Assembly (NCBI GenBank): GCA_900316685.1
Contig: ONDS01000007.1
Span: forward strand, 62,001 to 126,000
From: an uncultured Prevotellaceae bacterium
Lineage (GTDB): Bacteria > Bacteroidota > Bacteroidia > Bacteroidales > Bacteroidaceae
Direction: 5' to 3'
DNA: 64,000 bases
Shown here: positions 17,903 to 26,180 of the stretch, piece after piece
How positions within the stretch are numbered: position 1 is the first letter of the stretch
How the letters are laid out: every line of letters starts with the position of its first letter
Translations under genes and position numbers: made by a program
Notes under the pieces: model-generated
The model's input: only the letters and a program-made list of their open reading frames with translations
What the model was told of the DNA's origin: nothing
The model's database searches: none

Positions 17903-19039
17903 TCAATCTTCGTTTGACGTTATCAGTTTCTTCATTTCCTCCTCTGGTGGCAACAGTTCACGCAAACGTTCCTGAGTGACACGATAGGTGGCTACACCCA
18001 TTGGTTTGTTGTAGTCCTGAAGCACATACTCTACGTAAGCCTTGTCTGCGTCTTTGCAGAGGATGATGCCAACGGAAGGATTCTCACACTCTAACCGCTC
18101 CTTGTCATCAATGACACGCAGGTAAGCTGCAAGCTGACCCAAATAGGCAGGTTTGAAGGCGCCTTTCTTTAGTTCTACGACCACCATGGACTGGATTTCC
18201 CGATTGAAAAAGAGCAAATCCACCCAATGTTCGTGTCCAAACTTCTCATAGTGAACCTGATGCCCTTTGTAGGTGAATGACCGCCCAAAGGTCATAATGA
18301 AATTCTTGATGTTCTGCACAATGCTCTGCTCTATCACTCTCTCGTCTATGTCCTGCTCATCGCGCACATCTAGTTCCTCCACATTGATATAGTCGAGCAA
18401 GTATTCATCCTTGAACAGCTCAATGGCTCGTAAGGCACGCTGACGCTTGGGAATGGTTCGCAGGAAGTTGTTGGGCATTTCCGACTGATGATGAAACAGA
18501 TCTGCTTTCAGATTGTCTCTCAGGGTATATTTGTCCCAATATAGAGTTGCGGTCTGATGAATGTAAAATGACCGTTCCTCCATCGTTGTCGTTTTGTTCA
18601 GAATCTCCATGTGCAGGGTAAATCCTATGGAAAAGAAGTCTGACAAGTCCAAATCGCCTGCCATTGGCTGGCGATTTAAAGCAAGCAACTGTGTGGAGTT
18701 GATAGTTTCCTGATTATCAGCATCTTGTAAATCGCCCGCCGACGGCTGGCGATTTGTAAGTACGCTCCATTGTTCGTAGAATTGGCGCATATTCTTGATG
18801 CTTGTAGCACTGAATCCTCTTAGTCCAGGCAGTTCTGCTTTCAGTTGCTGGCTAATGGTCTCAATAGCTCCAGTACCCCAAGTGCCTTCGCGCGAATTCT
18901 CCGATACGTATTTTCCAATGCCATAATAAAGTGCAAGCTGTTCCTTGTTTACGGCATGAGCAGCCCTTAGTTGGCTCTGAAGGATAGCCTGCTTGATTTG
19001 CCTAACAGCATCTGCATATCTTGTTATTTCTTGTTCCAT
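17903..19039 (-). CDS. DUF1016 (YhcG-type) PD-(D/E)XK nuclease
   Basis: 378 residues. Predicted DNA nuclease often found beside restriction and BREX genes. The N-terminal DUF1016 helical domain reads HAVNKEQLALYYGIGKYV and LPGLRGFSATSIKNMRQFYE. The C-terminal nuclease core shows HWVDLLFFNREIQSMVVVE followed by LKKGAFKPAYLGQLAAYL near residues 265-300, with the Asp, Glu and Lys of a PD-(D/E)XK site. Between the domains are two similar peptides (NRQPSAGDLQ and NRQPMAGDLD), each encoded by a 27-bp palindrome. It starts 21 bases after the pglX C-terminal fragment and ends 200 bases before pglZ. Not a canonical BREX gene; an accessory restriction role is inferred. Confidence 0.85.
   Translation of the reverse strand: MEQEITRYADAVRQIKQAILQSQLRAAHAVNKEQLALYYGIGKYVSENSREGTWGTGAIETISQQLKAELPGLRGFSATSIKNMRQFYEQWSVLTNRQPSAGDLQDADNQETINSTQLLALNRQPMAGDLDLSDFFSIGFTLHMEILNKTTTMEERSFYIHQTATLYWDKYTLRDNLKADLFHHQSEMPNNFLRTIPKRQRALRAIELFKDEYLLDYINVEELDVRDEQDIDERVIEQSIVQNIKNFIMTFGRSFTYKGHQVHYEKFGHEHWVDLLFFNREIQSMVVVELKKGAFKPAYLGQLAAYLRVIDDKERLECENPSVGIILCKDADKAYVEYVLQDYNKPMGVATYRVTQERLRELLPPEEEMKKLITSNED
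18651..18677. repeat. 27-bp palindrome inside DUF1016 gene, copy A
   Basis: AAATCGCC and GGCGATTT arms with an inner GCC/GGC stem, one mismatch and a 3-base loop. The form matches copy B at 18729-18755, with a changed loop. Confidence 0.85.
18729..18755. repeat. 27-bp palindrome inside DUF1016 gene, copy B
   Basis: Same arms as copy A, same inner GCC/GGC stem, loop GAC instead of ATT. The 27-bp length keeps frame. Both copies encode part of an NRQPxAGDL peptide between the two protein domains. Confidence 0.85.
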
Positions 19040-19060
19040 TTAATAAAACGTTTTCTGTAC

Positions 19061-19828
19061 TTACTTTATTTTTGCCAATGTATCTCCAAACTTGGCATAG
19101 TTGACCACCACGCCGTCATCGAGGTCGAAAGCTATTTGTTCGTCAGCAATGACATGGAGGCGGTCGTGGTACTCACGGCATTCCTCAATTTGTTTGCCGA
19201 TGTTGTCGAGTTCCTTACGCTCACGGGCATTGAGGTTGGCGGCATTTGCTTCCATCTCACTTTGCTTCTGCATCAGCCATTCGACGTGAGGAAGAAGATA
19301 CTTCGTTCGGATGCGCTCAGCCGTGTATTTGTCCATGCGGTGCATGTAGACGAGGCACTGGAAGGCTCCCTTCTTCGAAGCGAACAGCCAGTAGATGGGA
19401 CGGTTCTGGTACATCCGCTTATGGTCTTTCCAGAAGTCCTTCACAAAGTAGTCATCGATGCTCTTGCCAAGACACTTCTCGATGAAGTTCAGGTTCTCTA
19501 CCAATGTTTCTTCACCAAAGGCTGCTACGAGCCATTGCTTGAAGCGGACGGTGGCATTGTCGGCAAAGTCACTCTGGGCTGACATCAGCGGAATGATGCC
19601 GTCATCGTCTGGCTCAAAGCGGCTGTGGGGAACTTGCTCGTTATATTGCTCCAGACCGTCACCTTGGTTGGCAAGGATGAGTCCAGGCTTATCTATCGAG
19701 TAGCGTCCCATCATGCAGCCTACAGCATAACTAATAAGCTGCTTCATCAGCACGTCCTCGTGCCATACGATGTGCTGCTTTTTTTCACGACTTTGAGTGT
19801 TTTCGAATTGTTCCATGGTCTTGTTCAC
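19061..19828 (-). CDS. Orphan C-terminal domain of a split PglX
   Basis: 255 residues. From residue 29 (MKQLISYAVGCMMGRY) to the end it is almost identical to residues 975-1208 of the full PglX at 26181-29807, and the DNA is clearly homologous too. It lacks methyltransferase motifs. The first 28 residues (NKTMEQFENTQSREKKQHIV) have no match there and supply a new start. It probably restores in trans the C-terminal domain missing from the 965-residue PglX upstream, from which it is separated by the AlbA_2 gene. Whether the split protein works is untested; alternatively it is a relic that serves as a recombination donor. Confidence 0.85.
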   Translation of the reverse strand: MNKTMEQFENTQSREKKQHIVWHEDVLMKQLISYAVGCMMGRYSIDKPGLILANQGDGLEQYNEQVPHSRFEPDDDGIIPLMSAQSDFADNATVRFKQWLVAAFGEETLVENLNFIEKCLGKSIDDYFVKDFWKDHKRMYQNRPIYWLFASKKGAFQCLVYMHRMDKYTAERIRTKYLLPHVEWLMQKQSEMEANAANLNARERKELDNIGKQIEECREYHDRLHVIADEQIAFDLDDGVVVNYAKFGDTLAKIK

Positions 19829-19853
19829 TTTTTTTCATTTCTATCTCGGCATC

Positions 19854-21287
19854 TTATTTAATGACAACCCAATAGCCATTCTTATCAGATCCGACGCGGC
19901 GGATCATCGATTTAGAAGTAAGCACAGACAAATCACGAAGAATGGTGCGTCGTGACACCTTGAGCTTCTGTGACAAGTATGCGACATTTACAGTGACATC
20001 CTGCGATGCTGAATCGCCAATCATGCGGTATACAAGTTTCTGTCTCTCTGATAGTTGCGACATGATGTCAATAGTGACATTTACAGTGACATCGTTATGT
20101 TCTGGCAACTCTTTTACTATCACGCTAAAAGCGGTCATAAGATCGATTTTAAACTCTGCGGCAGGACTGCCATTCTCTGCCAGGAGATGCTGTACGTCAC
20201 GTACGCCATGATTAAACATATTGACATAGTTCAGCGTTCTCATCATCTCTGCCACTACGCCATTTCGATAGTCATTGACATTTGGGAAGTTCTCCGGACG
20301 AGCCTGACCATAGAGACCTCCTGGATTCATAATTTCCAAATGATGGTCGTATTGATAAATTCTTATGGGCATATTCGACTGATAATCACGGTGCATCAGA
20401 GCATTCATCGTCAGCTCGCGCAAGACCTTGAAGGGATAATTATATACATTCTTCTCCCTAAGTATGCTAACAGGGACAGGACGCTTAGTAATGATGCCAT
20501 CACGAATGAAATTCTCCACTTGGGGCAGCACCTTATAGAGGCAGCCTTCAAAGCGACGTTCATTGAGTATTTCTCCACCATTGTCGTTGCCACGGAAATG
20601 GACAAACTGTATAAAATCACCCATCATGAAATATCGGGGGTTTCGTCCGAACATAATGAGTGATGCATACGTAGGACAGTCAAATTGCATATTAAAAAGA
20701 TGCAGAGCCGCTAACTGCTCCTTAAGCGGCCGATGGTCGTTGGCCAGCACTTCCTTATCGATGGCTTTTGGCAGGTATTCCCTCACTATCATGTCCGTAT
20801 CAATATCGTCGATAGTGGCTTCGCGGCATGGCCGGGTGTCGAAGGTTGGCAGGCTGGCTGCACACCGTTCAGCGAGGATACGTTCCTCTTCGGCACTCGC
20901 AATGTCGCGTCGAGGTCCAATCCTGACAAACGTACGTCCTCTATATCTTACAGGTGTATCAAACGATGGTGTCACCTCTACCACCAACACATCCCCCTCG
21001 TCTGTTGTAACCTTCTCTGTAGACATCACTGGCAGAGGAAGTATATTGCCATCTGAACGGATGCCGCTAATCTTCTTCATAAGTGCGTCATCAATGCTTA
21101 AACCGCTTATATGACCGTCATCCGTTACACCTATCAGTAGATAGCCTTTCTCCCGTTTTCCTGGCAAGTCGTTAGCAAAAGCGCAAATGGCTTCTTGAAA
21201 TTTGTCCATGTTTGAGGTGGAGACAGTTTTCTCCAAACGATAACTCTCTGCAGAGCCTATTATCTTGAATAATTCTTCTTTTGTCAT
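19854..21287 (-). CDS. AlbA_2 / RecG-like ATP-binding regulator inserted in pglX
   Basis: 477 residues. The N-terminal Schlafen AlbA_2 domain (ESYRLEKTVSTSNMDKFQEA, KREKGYLLIGVTDDG, YRGRTFVRIGPR) is followed by the conserved COG2865-type segment with LRELTMNALMHRDYQ near residue 296 and EIMNPGGLYGQ. A winged-helix end (VAYLSQKLKVSRRTILRDLSVL) follows. Such proteins are annotated as putative DNA-binding/ATP-binding transcriptional regulators and are frequent cargo of restriction loci in Bacteroidota. DVTVNVT occurs twice in the linker before the winged helix. It lies between the two parts of the split pglX, 55 bases after the first and 25 before the second. Regulation of the operon is plausible but inferred. 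Confidence 0.85.
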   Translation of the reverse strand: MTKEELFKIIGSAESYRLEKTVSTSNMDKFQEAICAFANDLPGKREKGYLLIGVTDDGHISGLSIDDALMKKISGIRSDGNILPLPVMSTEKVTTDEGDVLVVEVTPSFDTPVRYRGRTFVRIGPRRDIASAEEERILAERCAASLPTFDTRPCREATIDDIDTDMIVREYLPKAIDKEVLANDHRPLKEQLAALHLFNMQFDCPTYASLIMFGRNPRYFMMGDFIQFVHFRGNDNGGEILNERRFEGCLYKVLPQVENFIRDGIITKRPVPVSILREKNVYNYPFKVLRELTMNALMHRDYQSNMPIRIYQYDHHLEIMNPGGLYGQARPENFPNVNDYRNGVVAEMMRTLNYVNMFNHGVRDVQHLLAENGSPAAEFKIDLMTAFSVIVKELPEHNDVTVNVTIDIMSQLSERQKLVYRMIGDSASQDVTVNVAYLSQKLKVSRRTILRDLSVLTSKSMIRRVGSDKNGYWVVIK

Positions 21288-21342
21288 AACGCGTTGTTTT
21301 TTGCTTATTCAATTGTTCCTCAAGTTGGGGAAATTATCGTTG

Positions 21343-24240
21343 TCAGTCGTCAGCTATTGTTATCTCTCCCTGTTGCAGGATGGTGATTTCATCCAGAGGA
21401 ACATCTGGAGTCAGTTCGTCTTCGAGGCCGTAGATGCTGATGAATTGGCGGTTTAGCTCTTCTTCGTTCTCGTGGAGCTGCATGAAACGTTCCGTCCATT
21501 GGGTCTCGAACTCCTCCACGAGGTCTTCAAGACGATATTTTTTATTATCTAGAATTTGAGAATTTTCGAATTTTTCTTTTTCGGTATTCTTTAATTTGAT
21601 AATTCGTGACATTTTCTCGTTGCGGAGGGCTACTAGGGGATTGGCCTCGAAGTCCCATGAGGTTTCGTGGGCATCCCAGTCTAATTGACTAATATGTATA
21701 TTTTGTTTTACTACATCATTATCTATCCGATTAAAGCCGATAGCTGGAATAATCTTAACTACACCTGCACTACAAGAAATGGTTGGATTAAGGAATTTCA
21801 GGAAATATCCACATGTCTTACTTGACAAAAATGCGATGGCACTATAAATGCTATTTCCTTTTTTTGCAAATACGGCAGGGCCTCGGTGTGAGAAAATGCT
21901 TCCTTGGGGCATAAAACGTAAACTTAAAGTACCAGCGTATAATTCAAATGCCCAGGATGCCCCCTCCTTGAAATAATAATCTTCATTTTGCAAAGTGAAT
22001 TTGGGGAATCTCCGCATATAATCAATAGTTCCCTTGTCATATTTAATGACCAGAGTTTGATTTCCATACCATCTCCTGAAATTGCCTCCCTTTGCTAAAG
22101 GAACATATACTTGATTTGTATTATGCATGTCATCAGCGGAGTTAAAATTGGATGTAAATAGTTTTAACTCTATTTCATGCCAATATCTTATCATGTCTTC
22201 ATCATGTCCTGTAAGAATTCCATGACCTGTTACATAATAATCATCAATGGTCTTATTATCAAAAAGACTGATAACCTTCTCTCCAACCCAATATCCAATC
22301 GGGCACCCTGGAATTTTTTCAAAGTTCTTTTGCTCCACATTGGGATAATAAACCTTTTCCGTGTGGTTGGCTTGTGCGTCAAGGAACATACGCTCTTTGT
22401 CCCCACAGTTACGTCCATCCACCAAACGGAAGTAAATGCCATAATTCTCTAATTCTCTAATTCTTGATGAACAATTCGTGACCACAAAAGCCGCATTCTG
22501 AACCACCTCACCACTCAATTCGTCAAATGTGCGAGGGCCAAGATGCAGAAGTGAATCAAGATGATAGTTGTCGAGAAGTGACTTGCGTAATTGCTCAAAA
22601 GATGATAAGAACATCCATGAGTGCATGTTTATCATACCGTACTTGCCACAATCAGCCAGTCGGTCGATGGCAACATCCATGAACACAGCAAAGAGGTCAG
22701 CCTTACTCTTGGGATAATTGTCTTTCACGTACTTGGAAAGCGTAGTGTCGAAGCGGCCACTGCCCATATATGGCGGATTCATACAGATGGCAGCATACTT
22801 GTCTGTCAGAGCCAAGATGATACGCATATATGGAAGCAACAGACGGTTCTCTTCTGTCACTATCTCACCTTGTTCCAACTGTTCTTCGTATTCTTGTACT
22901 CGAACCATCACCGTGTTTCGGGCAGCATCCGACAGATTGAACTTCATGATACTACCTAAAGTATCGGCACTGTACATCAGCTTCAGAGATTGCCTCAGTT
23001 CCTCCAACATCTTTTGGTTACTGCCCATCAGGAAGTTGGGTAGCTCGGCATCGTAGTTAGGCAATACTTCGTTGATAGGGCGAGGCATAGAATAAACTCT
23101 TGGCATAACCTTGGCATTGAGGAATGACTTGTCTTTTCCACAAGCCTTCATCAGCAAGGCAAAAGTGGCCAGTTGCTTGGCACGAGTATCGATGTCAATG
23201 CCAACAAGGTTGTAACGGAAGATGTTCTTGATAGCATCTGTCCGGCTATAGCCTTCATTGACATAGAGGTCATAGAGCAAGTCAAATGCCTCATTAAGGA
23301 TATGGCCAGAACCAGAAGCAAGGTCGGCAGTCTTCAAGTCCTTCAAATCTTCGAAATGGAAGATGGCATCATTAGGTATCTTATCTGTGGGTTCTACAAG
23401 ATACTTCCATTTTTCCTTCAACTCTTCCTCGTATGGGTTATTGTCGAGATAGATGCGTCCGATGGTGTTCTGCACCATGTACTTCACAATCCAGTTGGGC
23501 GTGAAGATCTGCGTGGCAGGGGCAATCTCATCTGGGTCATACTTTCCTTTCTTGGCAAAAGCTTCATCCTTACGGTCAGAGATATAGAACTGGTAGAGCC
23601 AACCTATCAGTTCAGCACTGGCATACTGTTCTTCAGTGATAAATTCTGTCTCATTGACCATATCAATAAAGCCACCATCAGACAAGATGTTGACAGGCAG
23701 TAACAGCTCTGTATAGTCGGCAATAGCCCCGAAACACTTGTTGATGATGGGATTGTCGTGGCAATAAGACACGATCAGCAAGGCAAACTGCTCAGACACC
23801 TTACTTGGATCATCGAGCAATTCCATCAACTGACTGCGCATTGCTTCCGTCATCTGTGGCAATCGTCCTTGCGTGGCCTCGTTCACGATGGCAGGGATAT
23901 GTATATCATTGCTCTCAAATTCGAGAACTGGAGGAATGAACCCACGCTTCTCCATGATGCGGATAGCCATGAAACGGTTAAACCAGGTGTAAGCAGCTTC
24001 TTCGGCAACCTCACGGATGTTTCGAGCCTGAACATTCTGGTAGAGCGACATCCATTTCCGATAGAAGTCTGTACTCACCACATCGTTCATAAACACGGCA
24101 CCGCCCTCCATCTCCTGTGGCAGTTCCTCAGCCTGACTTGTCTTCAAATCAAAGCCTAGCGATTGCAAGCGGTTCTTAACCCCTTGCATCAATATCTTGC
24201 GAGCTTCAGTAGCGAAGCGTTTCAATCTTCCTGTGTCCAT
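21343..24240 (-). CDS. pglX: BREX adenine methyltransferase PglX, second copy, C-terminally truncated
   Basis: 965 residues. N6-adenine DNA methyltransferase that marks host DNA and sets the recognition sequence of BREX. Motif I is DLASGSGH near residue 309 (Ser where the paralogue has Cys) and motif IV NPPYMGSG near 488. Residues 1-480 align throughout with the first copy. The central region (about 600-850), where target recognition resides, is strongly divergent. It stops with GEITIADD right after the shared DELTPDVPLDEITILQQ block, so the roughly 230-residue C-terminal domain of a normal 1200-residue PglX is absent and encoded separately at 19061-19828. Six bases separate its start from the SIR2 gene stop. 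Confidence 0.93.
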   Translation of the reverse strand: MDTGRLKRFATEARKILMQGVKNRLQSLGFDLKTSQAEELPQEMEGGAVFMNDVVSTDFYRKWMSLYQNVQARNIREVAEEAAYTWFNRFMAIRIMEKRGFIPPVLEFESNDIHIPAIVNEATQGRLPQMTEAMRSQLMELLDDPSKVSEQFALLIVSYCHDNPIINKCFGAIADYTELLLPVNILSDGGFIDMVNETEFITEEQYASAELIGWLYQFYISDRKDEAFAKKGKYDPDEIAPATQIFTPNWIVKYMVQNTIGRIYLDNNPYEEELKEKWKYLVEPTDKIPNDAIFHFEDLKDLKTADLASGSGHILNEAFDLLYDLYVNEGYSRTDAIKNIFRYNLVGIDIDTRAKQLATFALLMKACGKDKSFLNAKVMPRVYSMPRPINEVLPNYDAELPNFLMGSNQKMLEELRQSLKLMYSADTLGSIMKFNLSDAARNTVMVRVQEYEEQLEQGEIVTEENRLLLPYMRIILALTDKYAAICMNPPYMGSGRFDTTLSKYVKDNYPKSKADLFAVFMDVAIDRLADCGKYGMINMHSWMFLSSFEQLRKSLLDNYHLDSLLHLGPRTFDELSGEVVQNAAFVVTNCSSRIRELENYGIYFRLVDGRNCGDKERMFLDAQANHTEKVYYPNVEQKNFEKIPGCPIGYWVGEKVISLFDNKTIDDYYVTGHGILTGHDEDMIRYWHEIELKLFTSNFNSADDMHNTNQVYVPLAKGGNFRRWYGNQTLVIKYDKGTIDYMRRFPKFTLQNEDYYFKEGASWAFELYAGTLSLRFMPQGSIFSHRGPAVFAKKGNSIYSAIAFLSSKTCGYFLKFLNPTISCSAGVVKIIPAIGFNRIDNDVVKQNIHISQLDWDAHETSWDFEANPLVALRNEKMSRIIKLKNTEKEKFENSQILDNKKYRLEDLVEEFETQWTERFMQLHENEEELNRQFISIYGLEDELTPDVPLDEITILQQGEITIADD

Positions 24241-24246
24241 ATACAG

Positions 24247-26178
24247 CTATTCTTTACATCCAATGTTTAACGTGTTGCCTTCTTGTTTAGGCTGAGTGTC
24301 AGAACACCAAGTTAGGTAACTGGTTTTTGCATCCTGCATAACTATTTCATATTCAAAATCATTCAAGGGAGTTACGCTATCTGCATGACAATCCATGAAT
24401 GCTGTAGTCCTATAAGGAATATTGAAATGTTTGCCATTTAATTCTATTGTACCAAGTGGATTACATTGAATCATAACAAAAGTATCAGTTTTGAATTTCT
24501 CGATTGGCATATTGTTTTCATTCCTCGTATCAATAACAAATGTTAGACGAGCATTTTTAGGTACGTCACGTTTGAATCCCTTACCAGTGAGGTAATGATA
24601 CACGTAAAGAGCATTAATATAATTTGCTTCAGAGTATTGGTTGTACATCGTAAACGTGACATCTGTGTCGTTCTCAATGTCGCGTATAGTAGAATAGTAC
24701 TCTTTTATTTTTTTATAATCTGCAATTGCACGTTTATTTGTATTGTTAGACTTAATTTCTATTCCATCAATCTTTACAGACTGGTCTATCTTTGACATTG
24801 CAATAAGGGCATCAATCCATTTTAAGGCATCTGTATTATTGGTGTACGTGTCTTTACTTTCTACCCTTGATGAAACATCATGTATTCTATTGCTGCCAAA
24901 ATGAATCTCAAACTTTATATAGCATATCGGAGTTTCTATATCAATGTGTAAAATATTGTTTTCAGCATATTTGACAACAATAACTGGTTCTGCAAATTTT
25001 ATTGAAGGCACTTTTAATTTTGTTTCTTTCTTCTCAAACTTAGGGGCTACATACAAACACGAAATATCCTCTTTACTGTTAAATTTAATACCATTTATAT
25101 AGTGACTAAATCTAATCATCTTTTCTGCCCCAATACGGTATGCTGGTACCTGAATAGAAGACCCGATTACAGTTATCTTATCATTAAAATGATGTTGTTC
25201 AATAGTTTCTTTTAACTCTATTGGAATTGTGAATTGAATGGTGTCTTCACGCTTTTGTCCTTTTCTAACTTCAACGTCTTTAATTACATTTCCATCTTCG
25301 GTTTTATGAAGTGTAGAGAAGAGGTCTCCATTAAGTTCTACAAATTTATCGTAAGTTTCTTTGCTAACATTATTGTGTCGCACATCGTCGGCAATGTTAT
25401 CTTTTATTGATGATAACACAGTTGAAAGAACTTCATCGGCATAAGCATCAATATATGCAACATGATTTGCTCTCAATTGTTCAGTTTTAGAACTTGATAA
25501 TCCTGGCGCAACGAGAAACATCCCTTTCATGCTTTGTCCAATACAACTTCTAACACTTTTAATTATATCGATAATGTTGTCATCTTCAAGGCTATAGCCG
25601 ATAAACAACATGTGCTTTTTTGAAAAAGCAAGTTTGAGAGTTTCCCAAATAAGTTCATATCTGCCTGTTTTGAAGTAATTATGGTAGTCTGATTCTGTGA
25701 TTATTATTCCATCTGGCGCATTAAGTGTTGTTATGTCACCATGCACCTTATATATGTTTACTTTCTTATCATCAGCATAAGAGCTACCTGCATTACTTGT
25801 TATTACAACTCTTTCTGCTTGTGGATAGGCGTTTTCCAAAAGTGTATCGTAATTTGTAGTAAAGATGGTGTTGAAATGAGGTATTTTACGAAGGGCATCC
25901 TGATCGGAAGTGTCTTTAACTTCAAAATTAAACAATCTGCCTAACAATGAAATTAAATCGTTCCTACCATCGCAATACTCTACAAAAGATTCAGAAACGT
26001 CTCTTAGGTTTTTATCCTTGTTTTCTGAAGCGAATTTTTCACCTCCTTCTTTAAGGATTTCTTCTATTATATCACATACATGTGGAGCTCCAGCCTTGAA
26101 TGAAAAGCCAGAGCCTATGAAGAGGGCTACATCTTCTTTACGTATGTATTTTATAAGACGTTCTAAATCTTTATCCAT
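24247..26178 (-). CDS. SIR2-like defence protein embedded between pglX copies
   Basis: 643 residues. The N-terminal SIR2_2-type domain (about 1-270) has FIGSGFSFKAGAP, NTIFTTNYDTLLENAY, IYKVHGDI with the catalytic-type His near residue 146, ITESDYHNYF and MLFIGYSLEDDNI. SIR2 proteins of this kind are NAD+-degrading effectors in several anti-phage systems. The remaining roughly 370 residues are beta-rich and unfamiliar to me, and could be the sensor. It is tightly packed: 2 bases after the first pglX stop and 6 before the second pglX start. By eye it is the most AT-rich gene of the island, which suggests separate acquisition. Abortive NAD+ depletion as a backup to BREX is inferred. Confidence 0.88.
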   Translation of the reverse strand: MDKDLERLIKYIRKEDVALFIGSGFSFKAGAPHVCDIIEEILKEGGEKFASENKDKNLRDVSESFVEYCDGRNDLISLLGRLFNFEVKDTSDQDALRKIPHFNTIFTTNYDTLLENAYPQAERVVITSNAGSSYADDKKVNIYKVHGDITTLNAPDGIIITESDYHNYFKTGRYELIWETLKLAFSKKHMLFIGYSLEDDNIIDIIKSVRSCIGQSMKGMFLVAPGLSSSKTEQLRANHVAYIDAYADEVLSTVLSSIKDNIADDVRHNNVSKETYDKFVELNGDLFSTLHKTEDGNVIKDVEVRKGQKREDTIQFTIPIELKETIEQHHFNDKITVIGSSIQVPAYRIGAEKMIRFSHYINGIKFNSKEDISCLYVAPKFEKKETKLKVPSIKFAEPVIVVKYAENNILHIDIETPICYIKFEIHFGSNRIHDVSSRVESKDTYTNNTDALKWIDALIAMSKIDQSVKIDGIEIKSNNTNKRAIADYKKIKEYYSTIRDIENDTDVTFTMYNQYSEANYINALYVYHYLTGKGFKRDVPKNARLTFVIDTRNENNMPIEKFKTDTFVMIQCNPLGTIELNGKHFNIPYRTTAFMDCHADSVTPLNDFEYEIVMQDAKTSYLTWCSDTQPKQEGNTLNIGCKE

Positions 26179-26180
26179 TT

